43,738 nucleotides of DNA from Desulfofundulus luciae (GCF_030813795.1 NZ_JAUSUX010000022.1:1-43738), one strand, 5' to 3'; counted from the stretch's first letter, positions 1 to 7,632 are shown. Made by a program: numbers and translations. Notes: generated by a model not told the origin, from the letters alone.

Positions 1-501
1 GTATTCTCTGGCCACTTCGCCGCCGTGGATGGCCATGTGCCGGTTGTAAAAGGCGCACCACAGGCCGTCGTGGACCATCAGGTCGACAAACCTGGTGTCA
101 CCCATGCGCAGGCCCCAGCGGGCGTGCACAAAGTAGGGCGCGTTGCTCATGCTTTCCATGCCGCCGGCAACGATGATGTGGGCGTCGCCGGCCCGGATGA
201 TCTGGTCGCCCAGGGTTACCGCCCGCAGGCCGGAGGCGCAGACCTTGTTTAAGGTTTCCGAGGGCACTTCCCAGGGTAACCCCGCCAGCCGGGTGGCCTG
301 GCGGGAGGGAATCTGGCCGCAACCGCCCTGCAGGACCTGCCCCATGATCACGTTGTCCACCTGGTCCCCGTTGATGCCCGCCCGCCGGACGGCTTCTTTA
401 ATCACCATACCCCCCAACTGGACGGCAGTGAGAGGTGCCAGAACCCCGCCCAGCTTTCCAAAAGGCGTTCTGGCTGCACTGACGATGACCGTTTCTCGCA
501 C
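1..501 (-). CDS. Acetyl-CoA acetyltransferase (thiolase), 5' part only
   Basis: This is the N-terminal 167 codons of a thiolase; the gene runs off the left edge of the window. The protein begins [19 protein letters not shown], the usual thiolase N-terminus. The active-site motif [11 protein letters not shown] puts the nucleophilic cysteine at residue 88, its normal place. [12 protein letters not shown] follows, also typical. The start is GTG at 501, or TTG one codon upstream, behind a GGAGAAG ribosome site. Thiolases condense or cleave acetoacetyl-CoA and 3-ketoacyl-CoA, so the gene belongs to fatty-acid oxidation or a butyrate/ketone pathway. Only the 5' part is visible, so chain-length preference cannot be judged. 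A sigma-54-type promoter lies about 155 bases upstream. Confidence 0.93.
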   Translation of the reverse strand, partial: MRETVIVSAARTPFGKLGGVLAPLTAVQLGGMVIKEAVRRAGINGDQVDNVIMGQVLQGGCGQIPSRQATRLAGLPWEVPSETLNKVCASGLRAVTLGDQIIRAGDAHIIVAGGMESMSNAPYFVHARWGLRMGDTRFVDLMVHDGLWCAFYNRHMAIHGGEVAREY

Positions 502-655
502 CAAAAACTTCTCCTTTCCCCGCAGTAATTTTATACCAGCCCACTTGAAAAAAGTTGTTTACCGGCAGGAAGTGCCATACATCAACCGGGAAGAAGATTT
601 TACCTAGCCCCGATTTTACCTGAACCTACTTTGCCTAAATGCATAATGCATGTAG

Positions 656-671
656 AGCAAAAGGCATGCCA
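656..671 (-). promoter_or_regulatory. Sigma-54 (-24/-12) promoter for the thiolase gene
   Basis: Read on the minus strand this is TGGCATGCCTTTTGCT. It fits the RpoN consensus TGGCACG-N4-TTGCT at all but one fixed position. GG at -24 and GC at -12 are separated by exactly ten bases. Transcription would start near 645 and leave a leader of about 145 nt before the thiolase GTG. A palindromic ATGCAT-A-ATGCAT (639-651) overlaps the predicted start. The call rests on sequence match and placement alone. Confidence 0.7.
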
Positions 672-758
672 AAAAAAATAGCCGATTTGTCATTCAAATA
701 AAAAACTTTATTTTATTTGATTTTTCCATGGATTTTGACTAAAGGCTGCCGGGGCAAA

Positions 759-778
759 GTGTACACACTGTAGACAGT
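759..778. promoter_or_regulatory. Candidate activator site upstream of the sigma-54 promoter
   Basis: Two palindromes lie side by side: GTGTACAC (759-766) and ACTGT-AG-ACAGT (767-778). They are about 90-120 bases upstream of the -24/-12 element, the usual distance for a bacterial enhancer-binding protein. Such an activator would be needed for RpoN-dependent transcription. No activator gene is in the window. The rest of 502-957 is AT-rich and shows no credible gene. Confidence 0.4.
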
Positions 779-876
779 TGTCGTTTGACATGCCACTTTT
801 TTTTGACTTCACATGGCGTCCCGCCAGGGCGGGCAGCAGACTTCGTTGACTTTTTGCTCATCAAAAATAATTAAAT

Positions 877-900
877 GGCCCCCGGTATAAACCGGGAGCC
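877..900 (-). terminator. Rho-independent terminator of ridA
   Basis: On the minus strand GGCTCCCGGT pairs with ACCGGGGGCC around a four-base loop. An ATTTAATTATTTTT tract follows. It lies 58 bases beyond the ridA stop codon and would separate ridA from the regulated thiolase promoter. Confidence 0.8.
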
Positions 901-957
901 ATCTACCGTAATGACCACACCCAAATATTTGCTCAAAACCGCCGGGTATACCCTTCC

Positions 958-1338
958 CTACAGGAGGGCGATGGCTTCAATTTCCACCAGCACATCCTTA
1001 GGCAGGCGCGATACGGCCGCACAGGAGCGAGCGGGCGCACTCCGGGCAAAAAATTCAGCGTACACTTCGTTTAGCCCGGGAAAGTCATTCATATCGGTGA
1101 TAAACACGGTAGCTTTCACCACCCGCTCCAGGGAAGTGCCTGCCGCCGCCAGCACTTCTCTTAAGTTGTTCAACACCTGCCTGGTTTGAACTTTAATATC
1201 CCCCTCCACCACCTTACCTGTGGCCGGGTCGATGGGAATTTGGCCAGAGACGAATACAAATCCACCGGCTTTAATGGCCTGGGAATAGGGCCCTATGGCG
1301 GCCGGAGCCCTGTCGGTACGCACTACTTCCTTCTCCAT
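958..1338 (-). CDS. ridA: RidA family reactive enamine/imine deaminase
   Basis: This 126-aa protein has the full RidA (YjgF/YER057c/UK114) fold length. Members hydrolyse 2-aminoacrylate and related enamines released by PLP enzymes, protecting the cell from damage. Family marks are IGPYSQAI near residue 15, FVSGQIP near 29, and the active-site stretch PARSCAAV with Arg104, followed by [13 protein letters not shown] containing Glu120. It starts at ATG with a GGGAGGG ribosome site nine bases upstream. The gene lies 55 bases after gatD and may be read with murT-gatD, then ends at its own terminator. The assignment is secure; the physiological enamine donor is not shown by context. Confidence 0.95.
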   Translation of the reverse strand: MEKEVVRTDRAPAAIGPYSQAIKAGGFVFVSGQIPIDPATGKVVEGDIKVQTRQVLNNLREVLAAAGTSLERVVKATVFITDMNDFPGLNEVYAEFFARSAPARSCAAVSRLPKDVLVEIEAIALL

Positions 1339-1393
1339 TTTGCAAACCCTCCCGCACCCAGTGATACAGTATGTATTATTTGCCTTTTTGGGT

Positions 1394-2140
1394 TTACTCC
1401 AAAAGGCGCTTGAGCATTACTTCAGCGGCCACCCTTTCCAGACGGTCGTCCAGGGGAGCAAGTTCCGCGGGCAAACCCCGGCGCATGAGTGCCAGGGAGA
1501 TGAGGTGATCCGTAAGCCGGGGGTTCTTGGGCAGCAGGGGGCCGTGGAGGTAGGAGCAAAAGACGTTTTTGTAACGGGCCCCCTCGGTGCCGTCCTCCCC
1601 GTTGTTGCCGTAACCCACCAGCACCCGACCCAGCGGGGAAATCTGGCCCAGGAAAGTCCGGCCGGCGTGGTTTTCAAAACCGGTTACCCGCACGTTCTCC
1701 CCTTCTATTTCCAGCTCTACCACCACGTTGCCAATCATTCTCTCCCGCCCGGCCTCCGTATAAAAGTCTAAAAGACCCAGGCCGGGAATCACGTGGCCTT
1801 CCAGGGTGCGGTAATATTTGCCCAGCAACTGGTAGCCGCCGCAGATGGCCAGCACCACCAGCCCATCCTCCACCGCCGCCTGCAAAAGCTCCCGGCGATT
1901 TTCCAGGTCTTTGGCCATCAGGTTTTGTTCCCGGTCGGAACCCCCGCCCAGGAAAAGAAAATCCATTTCCCGGAAGTCAACCGGGTCCCCCAGGTTAATG
2001 CGGTGCACCTCCACTTCAATCCCGCGCCACTGGCAGCGGCGGACATAGGCCATCACGTTACCCCGGTCACCATAGAGATTTAACAGGTCAGGATACAGAT
2101 GGCAGACTTTCAACACGACTTTCCCTTTTTGCATAACCAC
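1394..2140 (-). CDS. gatD: Lipid II isoglutaminyl synthase, glutaminase subunit GatD
   Basis: This is a class I glutamine amidotransferase of the CobB/CobQ-like type, 248 aa. GatD releases ammonia from glutamine and passes it to MurT, which amidates D-glutamate in the lipid II stem peptide. The nucleophile elbow AICGGYQ places the catalytic cysteine at residue 100; the matching histidine is His199 in CSYLHGP. The N-terminus [15 protein letters not shown] is characteristic of GatD. Its start overlaps the end of murT by 53 bases. GTG at 2140 has a GAAAGG ribosome site seven bases upstream, and ATG two codons later is an alternative. The overlap suggests coupled translation of the two subunits. 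Confidence 0.93.
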   Translation of the reverse strand: MVMQKGKVVLKVCHLYPDLLNLYGDRGNVMAYVRRCQWRGIEVEVHRINLGDPVDFREMDFLFLGGGSDREQNLMAKDLENRRELLQAAVEDGLVVLAICGGYQLLGKYYRTLEGHVIPGLGLLDFYTEAGRERMIGNVVVELEIEGENVRVTGFENHAGRTFLGQISPLGRVLVGYGNNGEDGTEGARYKNVFCSYLHGPLLPKNPRLTDHLISLALMRRGLPAELAPLDDRLERVAAEVMLKRLLE

Positions 2141-3491
2141 TCAAAATCCTTTCCAGGGGCCATAAGGCCGTATAGGTAGCCAAAAGATAGGCCGTGTTGC
2201 CGGAACCATTCAAAACGTGTTCTACGGCCCGGTGCATGTTCTCGACCACAACCTTGTCAAGGGGCACCCCGGCATATTTCAGCCTGACGGCCATTTCCGC
2301 CCCCCTTTGCCCGGTGCAGACCAGGGAGTTCAAGCGGTGGTGGTGTTCCTCCAGAACCTCAAAATCCACGTCCCACAGCCAGGAAATGTCCCGCCCGTCG
2401 GCATCGTTATCATTGATGGCAATGAGCACATCCACCGGGCCGGGGAGGGAAAGCAAAGCTCCCAACCCCTCGTTAAAGCCGGTGGGGTTTTTGACCAGGT
2501 TTAAGAGCACCGGCTTATCCCGGTAAAGGAACCTTTCCATACGCCCGGTGGCCGGTGTGTAACCCGCCAGGGCGCCAATTATCACTCCCGGCTCCACGCC
2601 CAGGGAAAGGCCGGCCGAAAAAGCCGCCAGGCCGTTGTAGAGGTTATACAACCCGGGCACGGGAATAACCAGCTCATGGGAGCCGGCGGGCGAACGCAGA
2701 CGGCAGGTTATCCTGTGATCTCCCTGGGAAACTTCCGTGCCCTCTACATCGGCGAGAGGCCGGGAAAAGCCACAGCCGGGACAACGGTAATTACCCAACT
2801 GGCTGTAGTGATAGTAGGCATAGAAGAGCTCCCGCCCGCAATGGGGGCAGAAGCGCCCCTCCCGGGCGGCGGCAGAAAAGGAAGCCACCTGATGGTGTTC
2901 CCCCAGGCCATAATAAAACGCCTCTTTACCGGTGGAGGTAGCCAGAGGGGCTACCAGGGGATCATCGGCATTTAATACCAGCCCGGTCCCCGGCAATTGA
3001 ACTAGAGCTTCACGGATGAGGGATATGGTTTTGTCCAGTTCCCCGTAGCGATCCAGTTGGTCCCGGAAAAAGTTGGTGATCACCACGATGTTTGGATATA
3101 CCTGGCGGGTAACCCGGGGAAAGGAGGCCTCGTCCACCTCCAGGAGGGCGTAATCGCAGTCCACCCGCCCGGAGAGGGATGCGGCCTTTAAAAAAGCGGT
3201 GGTTACGCCGGTAATCAGGTTGGCCCCCTCGGCGTTAACCACCACCCGGTAACCAGCCTCCCTGACAACCCGGGCAATCATGTTGTTGGTGGTGGTCTTG
3301 CCGTTGGTGCCGGTCACCATGACCACCCCCCGGGAAGCCTGCCGGGCCAGGCAGCCCAGGATGCCGGGGCAGATTTTCAAGGCCACCATACCGGGCAGGG
3401 AGGAACCTTTACCCCGTCCCAGCAAGCGAACCAGCCACATGATTGCCTTAGCAACCAGGATGGCAATAATTAAACGCAAGCGAAAAGCCAA
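2088..3491 (-). CDS. murT: Lipid II isoglutaminyl synthase, Mur ligase-like subunit MurT
   Basis: This is a Mur-ligase-like ATP-binding protein of 467 aa. The P-loop VTGTNGKTTTNN lies at residues 59-70, followed by the Mur ligase central domain. An inserted zinc ribbon with Cys215, Cys218, Cys237 and Cys240 is diagnostic of MurT as opposed to MurC-F. The C-terminal domain matches the MurT family (DUF1727). With GatD it amidates the alpha-carboxyl of D-Glu in lipid II. The N-terminal hydrophobic stretch (about residues 5-24) may sit at the membrane. The start is TTG at 3491 with GGAAAG five bases before it. No other Mur gene is nearby. Confidence 0.93.
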   Translation of the reverse strand: MAFRLRLIIAILVAKAIMWLVRLLGRGKGSSLPGMVALKICPGILGCLARQASRGVVMVTGTNGKTTTNNMIARVVREAGYRVVVNAEGANLITGVTTAFLKAASLSGRVDCDYALLEVDEASFPRVTRQVYPNIVVITNFFRDQLDRYGELDKTISLIREALVQLPGTGLVLNADDPLVAPLATSTGKEAFYYGLGEHHQVASFSAAAREGRFCPHCGRELFYAYYHYSQLGNYRCPGCGFSRPLADVEGTEVSQGDHRITCRLRSPAGSHELVIPVPGLYNLYNGLAAFSAGLSLGVEPGVIIGALAGYTPATGRMERFLYRDKPVLLNLVKNPTGFNEGLGALLSLPGPVDVLIAINDNDADGRDISWLWDVDFEVLEEHHHRLNSLVCTGQRGAEMAVRLKYAGVPLDKVVVENMHRAVEHVLNGSGNTAYLLATYTALWPLERILSGYAKRESRVESLPSVS

Positions 3492-3544
3492 GTCTTTCCT
3501 GCACCCCTTGTTAGAGGAAATATATTAGAGGATAAATATGTGAG

Positions 3545-3700
3545 CCCGGTTGGATGCGGCCCAGCACTCACCTAAATATGACTCTGCTCCCGGTGTTTCA
3601 GGTTTAATTGACACATCAGGTTTTTGGAAGAGCTAGTATTCCAGTGAGTGCTGGGTCCCCGCTCACTCCAGTGCTTCGCGCCGACAGCACCGCATCCTCG
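3545..3700. repeat. Dispersed intergenic repeat, copy A
   Basis: This copy fills most of the murT-MBL gap. It carries a 15-mer CCCGGTTGGATGCGG (3545-3559), a perfect 12-base inverted pair CCCAGCACTCAC (3560-3571) / GTGAGTGCTGGG (3644-3655), and a 21-base block (3660-3680) whose last 20 bases are GCTCACTCCAGTGCTTCGCG. An inverted version of the GGATGCGG(C/T)GCTGTC module follows at 3683-3698. The same modules recur at 29397-29569, and part of them at 4702-4745. The repeat abuts the stop codon of the MBL gene. Confidence 0.85.
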
Positions 3701-4675
3701 TCATAACGGTTTTACTGAATATTTACTGAGGAAATAATACGCCACGCCGTCCTTCTTTTCTACTTTCACGCGGCCTTCTTCCACCAGTACGTCCAGGTGG
3801 GCCTGTACTTCCGAAAGTCCTAAAAAGATGTTGAACCCCTTCAAATCGGGATAGGTGATCCGGGAAAGCTCAAAAGCGCTGCATGGCTCGTACTTGCCCA
3901 ACAGGTCTACCAGGGCGTCGAAACGGGCCTGGTGGTGTTCCCGCACCATGGCCACCACCTGCCGGTAGTCGTCTATGACTTCTCCGTGCCCCGGCCAGAC
4001 CCGCCTTATGTCCATGGACGTCAGCCTGTCCAACCCCTGCAGGTAGTGGCGCAGGCTGGGTGCCCGGCGATCGGGGTGAACCGGATCGCGCTCCAGAAAT
4101 GGGTTGGGGGTGATGCGGGGCAGCAAAAAGTCCCCGGAAATAAGGCTTTTCCCCGCCGGGTCATAAAAACAAAGGTGCCCGGTGGCATGGCCCGGAAAAT
4201 GGAACGCCTTCAAACTTCCGCCCTCAAATGGTATTTCCGTGCCGTCGGTGGCGGTTATGGCACCCCCGGGCGGCACAAAGGGCCGGGGGAGCTTATCCCC
4301 GTCCTTGAGAACTTCCGCTATGATCTCCGCCGGGGTACCGGCCTCCCGGATAAAGGGCATCCTCTCCCCGATAAAATCGTTTTTACCGCTCAGTTTCTTT
4401 AAATCATAGGGATGGATATATACCTTTGCCCCCGTCAGGGAGTGTATCCAGTGGGCCAGGCCGCTGTGATCCGAATGGAAATGGGTGAGCAGAATCCGTT
4501 CAATTTCGGCCAGGGGAACACCCAAACGGTTTAGTTCTTTCTGCAACACTTCCCTGGCCTCCCGGGTATCGGGCCCCGGATCCACCAGAGAATAGGGTCG
4601 TGAGGCGATGAGATAGGCGTTCACCGGTCCCACCGCGTAAGGGGTGGGTACTACTATCCTGTGTAACGGTAGCAA
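3701..4675 (-). CDS. MBL-fold metallo-hydrolase with C-terminal winged helix
   Basis: This is a 324-aa metallo-beta-lactamase-fold hydrolase of the glyoxalase II / LACTB2-like branch. The metal-binding motif THFHSDH covers residues 64-70. Further ligands fall in HFPGHATGH and in the SGD of SLISGDFLLPR, and the closing histidine in VWPGHGEVI. The last 90 residues resemble the winged-helix tail (BLACT_WH) of this branch. Members hydrolyse thioesters or phosphodiester-type bonds; the substrate cannot be told here. The start is TTG at 4675 with GGGGAG eight bases upstream. It sits between two repeat copies with no functional partner. Confidence 0.85.
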   Translation of the reverse strand: MLPLHRIVVPTPYAVGPVNAYLIASRPYSLVDPGPDTREAREVLQKELNRLGVPLAEIERILLTHFHSDHSGLAHWIHSLTGAKVYIHPYDLKKLSGKNDFIGERMPFIREAGTPAEIIAEVLKDGDKLPRPFVPPGGAITATDGTEIPFEGGSLKAFHFPGHATGHLCFYDPAGKSLISGDFLLPRITPNPFLERDPVHPDRRAPSLRHYLQGLDRLTSMDIRRVWPGHGEVIDDYRQVVAMVREHHQARFDALVDLLGKYEPCSAFELSRITYPDLKGFNIFLGLSEVQAHLDVLVEEGRVKVEKKDGVAYYFLSKYSVKPL

Positions 4676-4701
4676 ATCAACAACTCCCCTTCAGTAGAAT
4701 G

Positions 4702-4745
4702 GCATCCGGCGTTGTCTACGCTTACTCCTGTGCTCCGCACCGACA
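4702..4745. repeat. Dispersed intergenic repeat, degenerate copy C
   Basis: This 44-base stretch aligns without gaps to the GGATGCGG...TTCGCG module of copy B (29404-29441), with about 29 of 38 positions identical. It also matches the right end of copy A through ACCGACA. It lies in the short gap between the Uma2 gene and the MBL gene. It lacks the long inverted arms. Confidence 0.6.
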
Positions 4746-4777
4746 CTAAGTTGGTTGCGGATACTCTGAAGCGAAAA

Positions 4778-5323
4778 TTAAAAAACCTTGTTCAGATCCA
4801 GCCGCAGGCCGGGAAGCACCGTGGAAACAAAAGGCTTTTCATCGTGCCGGGCGTAAAGCTCCTTTTTTTCTCCTTCCGGGGTGAAGGTGCACACTTCTAT
4901 AGTTTGGGCCACCGGGTGCACATACCAGACTTCCCGCACCCCGTGGCTTCGGTAGAGCTCTTTTTTAATGGTTTGATCCATGGCCGCGGTGGAAGGGGAT
5001 AAAACTTCAATCACCAGATCGGGCCCACCCCTTATATTGGCCTCACCGATGATGTGCCGGCGCTCCTGGCTGATGAAAATGATATCCGGCTGAACCACAT
5101 CTTCCTCCGTTAAGTAAACGTCAATGGGAGCATCTAAAATGACCCCCAATTTGTTTTCCTGAACATGCCAGCGCAAAATAAATTCCAGATTTCCGCATAT
5201 CATCTGGTGGATCACGCTGGGCGCTGGTACCATATAAAGCCTCCCCCCAATTAGTTCGTAACGCTTATCCACGGGTAACTGGAGGTATTCACGGTAAGTC
5301 ATTTTTAATTCACCCAGGGACAT
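4778..5323 (-). CDS. Uma2 family (DUF820) PD-(D/E)XK-like protein
   Basis: This protein of about 181 aa has the family core: PDLVIEVLSPST, then a lysine-rich helix, then YRSHGVREVWYVHP, with catalytic-type Asp, Glu and Lys residues. Uma2 proteins have a PD-(D/E)XK nuclease fold and multiply in some genomes as single genes; their role is unknown. ATG at 5323 is chosen because GGAGG lies eight bases upstream. GTG at 5332 would add three residues but would crowd that ribosome site. It is a single-gene unit with its own promoter. Confidence 0.85.
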   Translation of the reverse strand: MSLGELKMTYREYLQLPVDKRYELIGGRLYMVPAPSVIHQMICGNLEFILRWHVQENKLGVILDAPIDVYLTEEDVVQPDIIFISQERRHIIGEANIRGGPDLVIEVLSPSTAAMDQTIKKELYRSHGVREVWYVHPVAQTIEVCTFTPEGEKKELYARHDEKPFVSTVLPGLRLDLNKVF

Positions 5324-5367
5324 CCCCTTCACCTCCGAAACCTCCGAAAAGAAAACATTTACAGTTT

Positions 5368-5395
5368 ATTATACCACAGCTTAACCGGCTGGCCA
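5368..5395 (-). promoter_or_regulatory. Sigma-A promoter of the Uma2 gene
   Basis: On the minus strand a perfect TATAAT (5368-5373) follows TGGCCA (5390-5395) with 16 bases between. It lies 40 bases upstream of the Uma2 start. The -35 matches the consensus at four of six positions. Confidence 0.6.
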
Positions 5396-5404
5396 TAATA
5401 ATAA

Positions 5405-5429
5405 AAGCACCTCTTGTCTAGAGGCGCTT
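5405..5429 (-). terminator. Terminator overlapping the cbiO stop codon
   Basis: AAGCGCCTCT pairs with AGAGGTGCTT (one G-U pair) around a five-base loop, followed by TTTATTATTAT on the minus strand. The stem begins inside the TAA stop of cbiO, ending the cbi operon tightly. Confidence 0.8.
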
Positions 5430-6258
5430 AAACCCGGTGTCCTGCCAAAATATCTTTCAGCAAGGCTGCCGCCTGTTCCACTGTATAGGGCACGGTTTTG
5501 AGCTGCAATTCGGGCAGGGAGCGAAAAATCTGCGTCACCAGGGGAAAACGCAGGCTGGCCTGGCGGATTATATCCTCCCGGACCAGCAGCGACGGATCAC
5601 CCTGGGCCAGGGTGCGGCCGTTTTTTATGATAATCACCCGGTCCGCCCAGCCGGCCGCCATATCCACGTCGTGGGTGGCCACCAGGATGGTGGCACCCCG
5701 GCGGTGCAGCCGGTCCAGAATATCCAGCAATGTATCCTTGCCCTGAGGATCCAGGTAGGCCATGGGCTCGTCCAGGACGATAACTTCCGGCCCCATGGCC
5801 AGAACCCCGGCAATGGCCACCCGCTTTTTCTGGCCGTAGCTAAGGTGGTAAGGCGGTTTGTCCCGGTATGCTTCCATCTGCACTGCCGCCAGGGCCTCCT
5901 GCACCCGCCGTTCGACCTCTGCGGCGGGCAGGCCCATATTCACCGGGCCAAAGGCCACGTCCTCCCCTACGGTGGAAGAAAAAACCTGATCATCGGGATC
6001 CTGAAACACCAGGCCCACCCGGCTCTTGATCTCCCTGGCCGTACGGGCGTTGACTTCCCGCCCCATGACCCGCACCTTTCCCCGCTGGGGCAGGTAAAGG
6101 CCGTTTAAATGCAGCAAGAGGGTGGACTTACCCGCTCCATTGGGTCCCAAAAGGGCCACCCGGCTTCCTTCGGGTATAGAAAGGGAAAGGCCCTGCAGGG
6201 CCCTGGTGCCGTCCCGGTAGGTATAGTGCAGGTCCTCTACTTCAATGACAAAAGCCAA
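5428..6258 (-). CDS. cbiO: Cobalt/nickel ECF transporter ATPase CbiO
   Basis: This is an ABC ATPase of 276 aa that powers the CbiMNQO-type metal importer. Walker A is GPNGAGKST (about residues 38-46). The Q-loop lies in VGLVFQDPDDQVF, the signature is LSYGQKKR, Walker B is VIVLDEPMAYLDP, and the switch histidine is in ATHDVDMA. FQDPDDQ is typical of energy-coupling-factor ATPases. Its TTG start overlaps the end of cbiQ by 22 bases, with GGGGGA six bases upstream. It acts on the cytoplasmic face with CbiQ and the substrate-binding CbiM. Cobalt or nickel specificity cannot be read from the ATPase. Confidence 0.93.
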   Translation of the reverse strand: MAFVIEVEDLHYTYRDGTRALQGLSLSIPEGSRVALLGPNGAGKSTLLLHLNGLYLPQRGKVRVMGREVNARTAREIKSRVGLVFQDPDDQVFSSTVGEDVAFGPVNMGLPAAEVERRVQEALAAVQMEAYRDKPPYHLSYGQKKRVAIAGVLAMGPEVIVLDEPMAYLDPQGKDTLLDILDRLHRRGATILVATHDVDMAAGWADRVIIIKNGRTLAQGDPSLLVREDIIRQASLRFPLVTQIFRSLPELQLKTVPYTVEQAAALLKDILAGHRV

Positions 6259-7052
6259 ATATGTCCCCCCAGTTCAAAAAGACGCAATCCTATGGCCACG
6301 GACAGGATGAAAGCACCCCACGCCAGATCCCACCCTCCGGGAGGAGGAAGCGCCCTTTTGCGGTTCTCCCCGGAATAACCGCGGGCCAGCATCGCGTGAT
6401 AAATCCTCTCTCCCCGTTCCCAGGACCGGATAAAAAGGACCGCTATGGTTTGCCCCAGGGTGCGAAAAGTGTGCCGGTGGAAAAGATGTCTGCCCGGCAC
6501 AAACCCCCGGGCCGTGCGTGCGGTTTTCATCCGCCGCAGCTCATCGCCCACCACATATATATAGCGGATGCTAAACTCTATCAACTGGATGAACACAGCC
6601 GGTACCCGAAAGAAGGACAGCGCTTCCAGCACACGGCGCAGGCCGGTTGTAGCCATCAGGAAATTTACGGCTAAAACCGCAGCAAAAACCCGCAGGGAAA
6701 GCATAAGGGCGTGCTGCCACCCTTCCCGGGTAGCGGTTAAGGTTAGTATTCCCCACTCCCAGCGCCAGAAGGGCTCACCCGGGATGATGAAGGGGAACAG
6801 GAAAATCATTATGCCGGCAAAGGGCAGCAACCACAACAGGCGACTGACCAGCTGACGCAGGTGCAGGCGGGCCGCTGCCGTAAGTACCAGCAGAAAACCC
6901 GCCGCCAGAGCCAGAGCTGTCCGGGAGGTAAGCATGGTCGACAGGGCAACAAAGCCCACCACCGCCACCACCTTGACCCGGGGATCCAGCCTGTGCATGA
7001 ACGACCCGGAGTACCCGCCGGGTTGAAGAAAATGGTCCAATACCTGTGACAC
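6237..7052 (-). CDS. cbiQ: ECF transporter transmembrane protein CbiQ
   Basis: This 271-aa membrane protein is the T-component linking CbiO to CbiM. The N-terminus SGSFMHRLDPRVKVV is the standard CbiQ start, followed by several hydrophobic helices. The coupling region ERGERIYHAMLARGYSG carries the conserved ARG motif that docks on the ATPase. A last helix ends the protein. GTG at 7052 has GGAAG seven bases upstream. The gene is separated from the PDGLE gene by a 268-base gap with its own promoter, so cbiQO may be expressed partly independently of cbiM. Confidence 0.92.
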   Translation of the reverse strand: MSQVLDHFLQPGGYSGSFMHRLDPRVKVVAVVGFVALSTMLTSRTALALAAGFLLVLTAAARLHLRQLVSRLLWLLPFAGIMIFLFPFIIPGEPFWRWEWGILTLTATREGWQHALMLSLRVFAAVLAVNFLMATTGLRRVLEALSFFRVPAVFIQLIEFSIRYIYVVGDELRRMKTARTARGFVPGRHLFHRHTFRTLGQTIAVLFIRSWERGERIYHAMLARGYSGENRKRALPPPGGWDLAWGAFILSVAIGLRLFELGGHIWLLSLK

Positions 7053-7079
7053 TTTAACACTTCCCTTCCAGCCCTTATG

Positions 7080-7163
7080 CTATTTCCGTACCGGGCACAG
7101 AAACTCACAGAAAAAGACCATGGGGTAACACGCCTGTCTTTCCGGGCAGGCAGTTGCCTCCAT
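7080..7163 (-). CDS. Candidate 27-aa Cys-rich small ORF before cbiQ
   Basis: ATG at 7163 follows AAGGAAAGG, and the frame ends at TAG 27 codons later, 27 bases before cbiQ. The peptide has Cys at 6, 12, 19 and 23, begins MEATACPER, and ends in CPVRK. It could be a small metal-binding peptide or a leader whose translation affects the overlapping hairpin. I recognise no family. With so short a frame chance cannot be excluded. Confidence 0.35.
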   Translation of the reverse strand: MEATACPERQACYPMVFFCEFLCPVRK

Positions 7164-7170
7164 GGCCTTT
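7113..7170 (-). promoter_or_regulatory. Hairpin with T tract between PDGLE gene and cbiQ
   Basis: On the minus strand AAAGGCCATGG pairs with CCATGGTCTTT over 11 pairs, one of them G-U. The loop holds a second stem (TGCCTG/CAGGCG), and TTTTTC completes the 3' side. It could terminate, attenuate, or form a regulatory RNA domain ahead of cbiQO. The start codon of the Cys-rich small ORF lies inside its 5' arm, so translation and folding would compete. Confidence 0.5.
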
Positions 7171-7197
7171 CCTTATATCTTATGTGATTTTAAAAAA

Positions 7198-7218
7198 TTA
7201 TACGATATTGAAAACCAT
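7198..7218 (-). CDS. Candidate six-codon leader peptide
   Basis: AAGGAG lies five bases before an ATG that reads MVFNIV and stops at TAA. It begins about 20 bases after the predicted start of the internal promoter. The ribosome site is strong for so short a frame, but there is no codon run that would suggest classical attenuation. Confidence 0.3.
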   Translation of the reverse strand: MVFNIV

Positions 7219-7244
7219 GGGATCTCCTTGACCCCGTTTAGATA

Positions 7245-7274
7245 ATTATACCGCCGGCAACCCCCTCTGTTCAA
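7245..7274 (-). promoter_or_regulatory. Internal sigma-A promoter before cbiQO
   Basis: A perfect TATAAT (7245-7250) follows TTGAAC (7269-7274) with 18 bases between, on the minus strand. Transcription would start near 7238 and read the leader peptide, the hairpin, the Cys-rich frame, cbiQ and cbiO. It lies just after the PDGLE gene stop. Confidence 0.65.
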
Positions 7275-7320
7275 GTATTTTTATTCCAGGCCAGCGACAG
7301 TGAAATAAGGTCCGCAGCCG

Positions 7321-7632
7321 TCAGGAACGCCCCTTCCCGGCATTTCCCTTCGGCCGGACAAAAACCAGGCTCACAAGATACATGGCCCCAAACACAAGCA
7401 GTGTGCCCACTAAGCCGGCCAGGGAAGTGGCCAGGCCCTCGCTGGCAATGCCGGGAAAAACGTAGTCGGGCATCAGGGCGTGGATCAGTTCTTTCCCCTC
7501 GGCCAGGTGCAGGAATCCCTTATCCTCGGCCACCCGCTCCAACCCGTCCGGGCTGGGAGAGGCAAAGGGAGAAAGAAAGGCGGCAATGGCCAGGGCAACC
7601 AGAAGGCCCCATATTAAATTCTTTCTGTTCAT
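7321..7632 (-). CDS. PDGLE-domain protein (CbiN-like subunit)
   Basis: This 103-aa membrane protein has an N-terminal helix (about residues 6-25), the PSPDGLERVAED motif that names the PDGLE domain, and a second helix near residues 68-90. In cobalt/nickel ECF systems such proteins replace or accompany CbiN next to CbiM. They are thought to help metal delivery to the S-component. Its ATG overlaps the cbiM stop in an ATGA junction, so the two are translationally coupled. It could equally be annotated cbiN-like; sequence similarity to classical CbiN is low. Confidence 0.85.
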   Translation of the reverse strand: MNRKNLIWGLLVALAIAAFLSPFASPSPDGLERVAEDKGFLHLAEGKELIHALMPDYVFPGIASEGLATSLAGLVGTLLVFGAMYLVSLVFVRPKGNAGKGRS

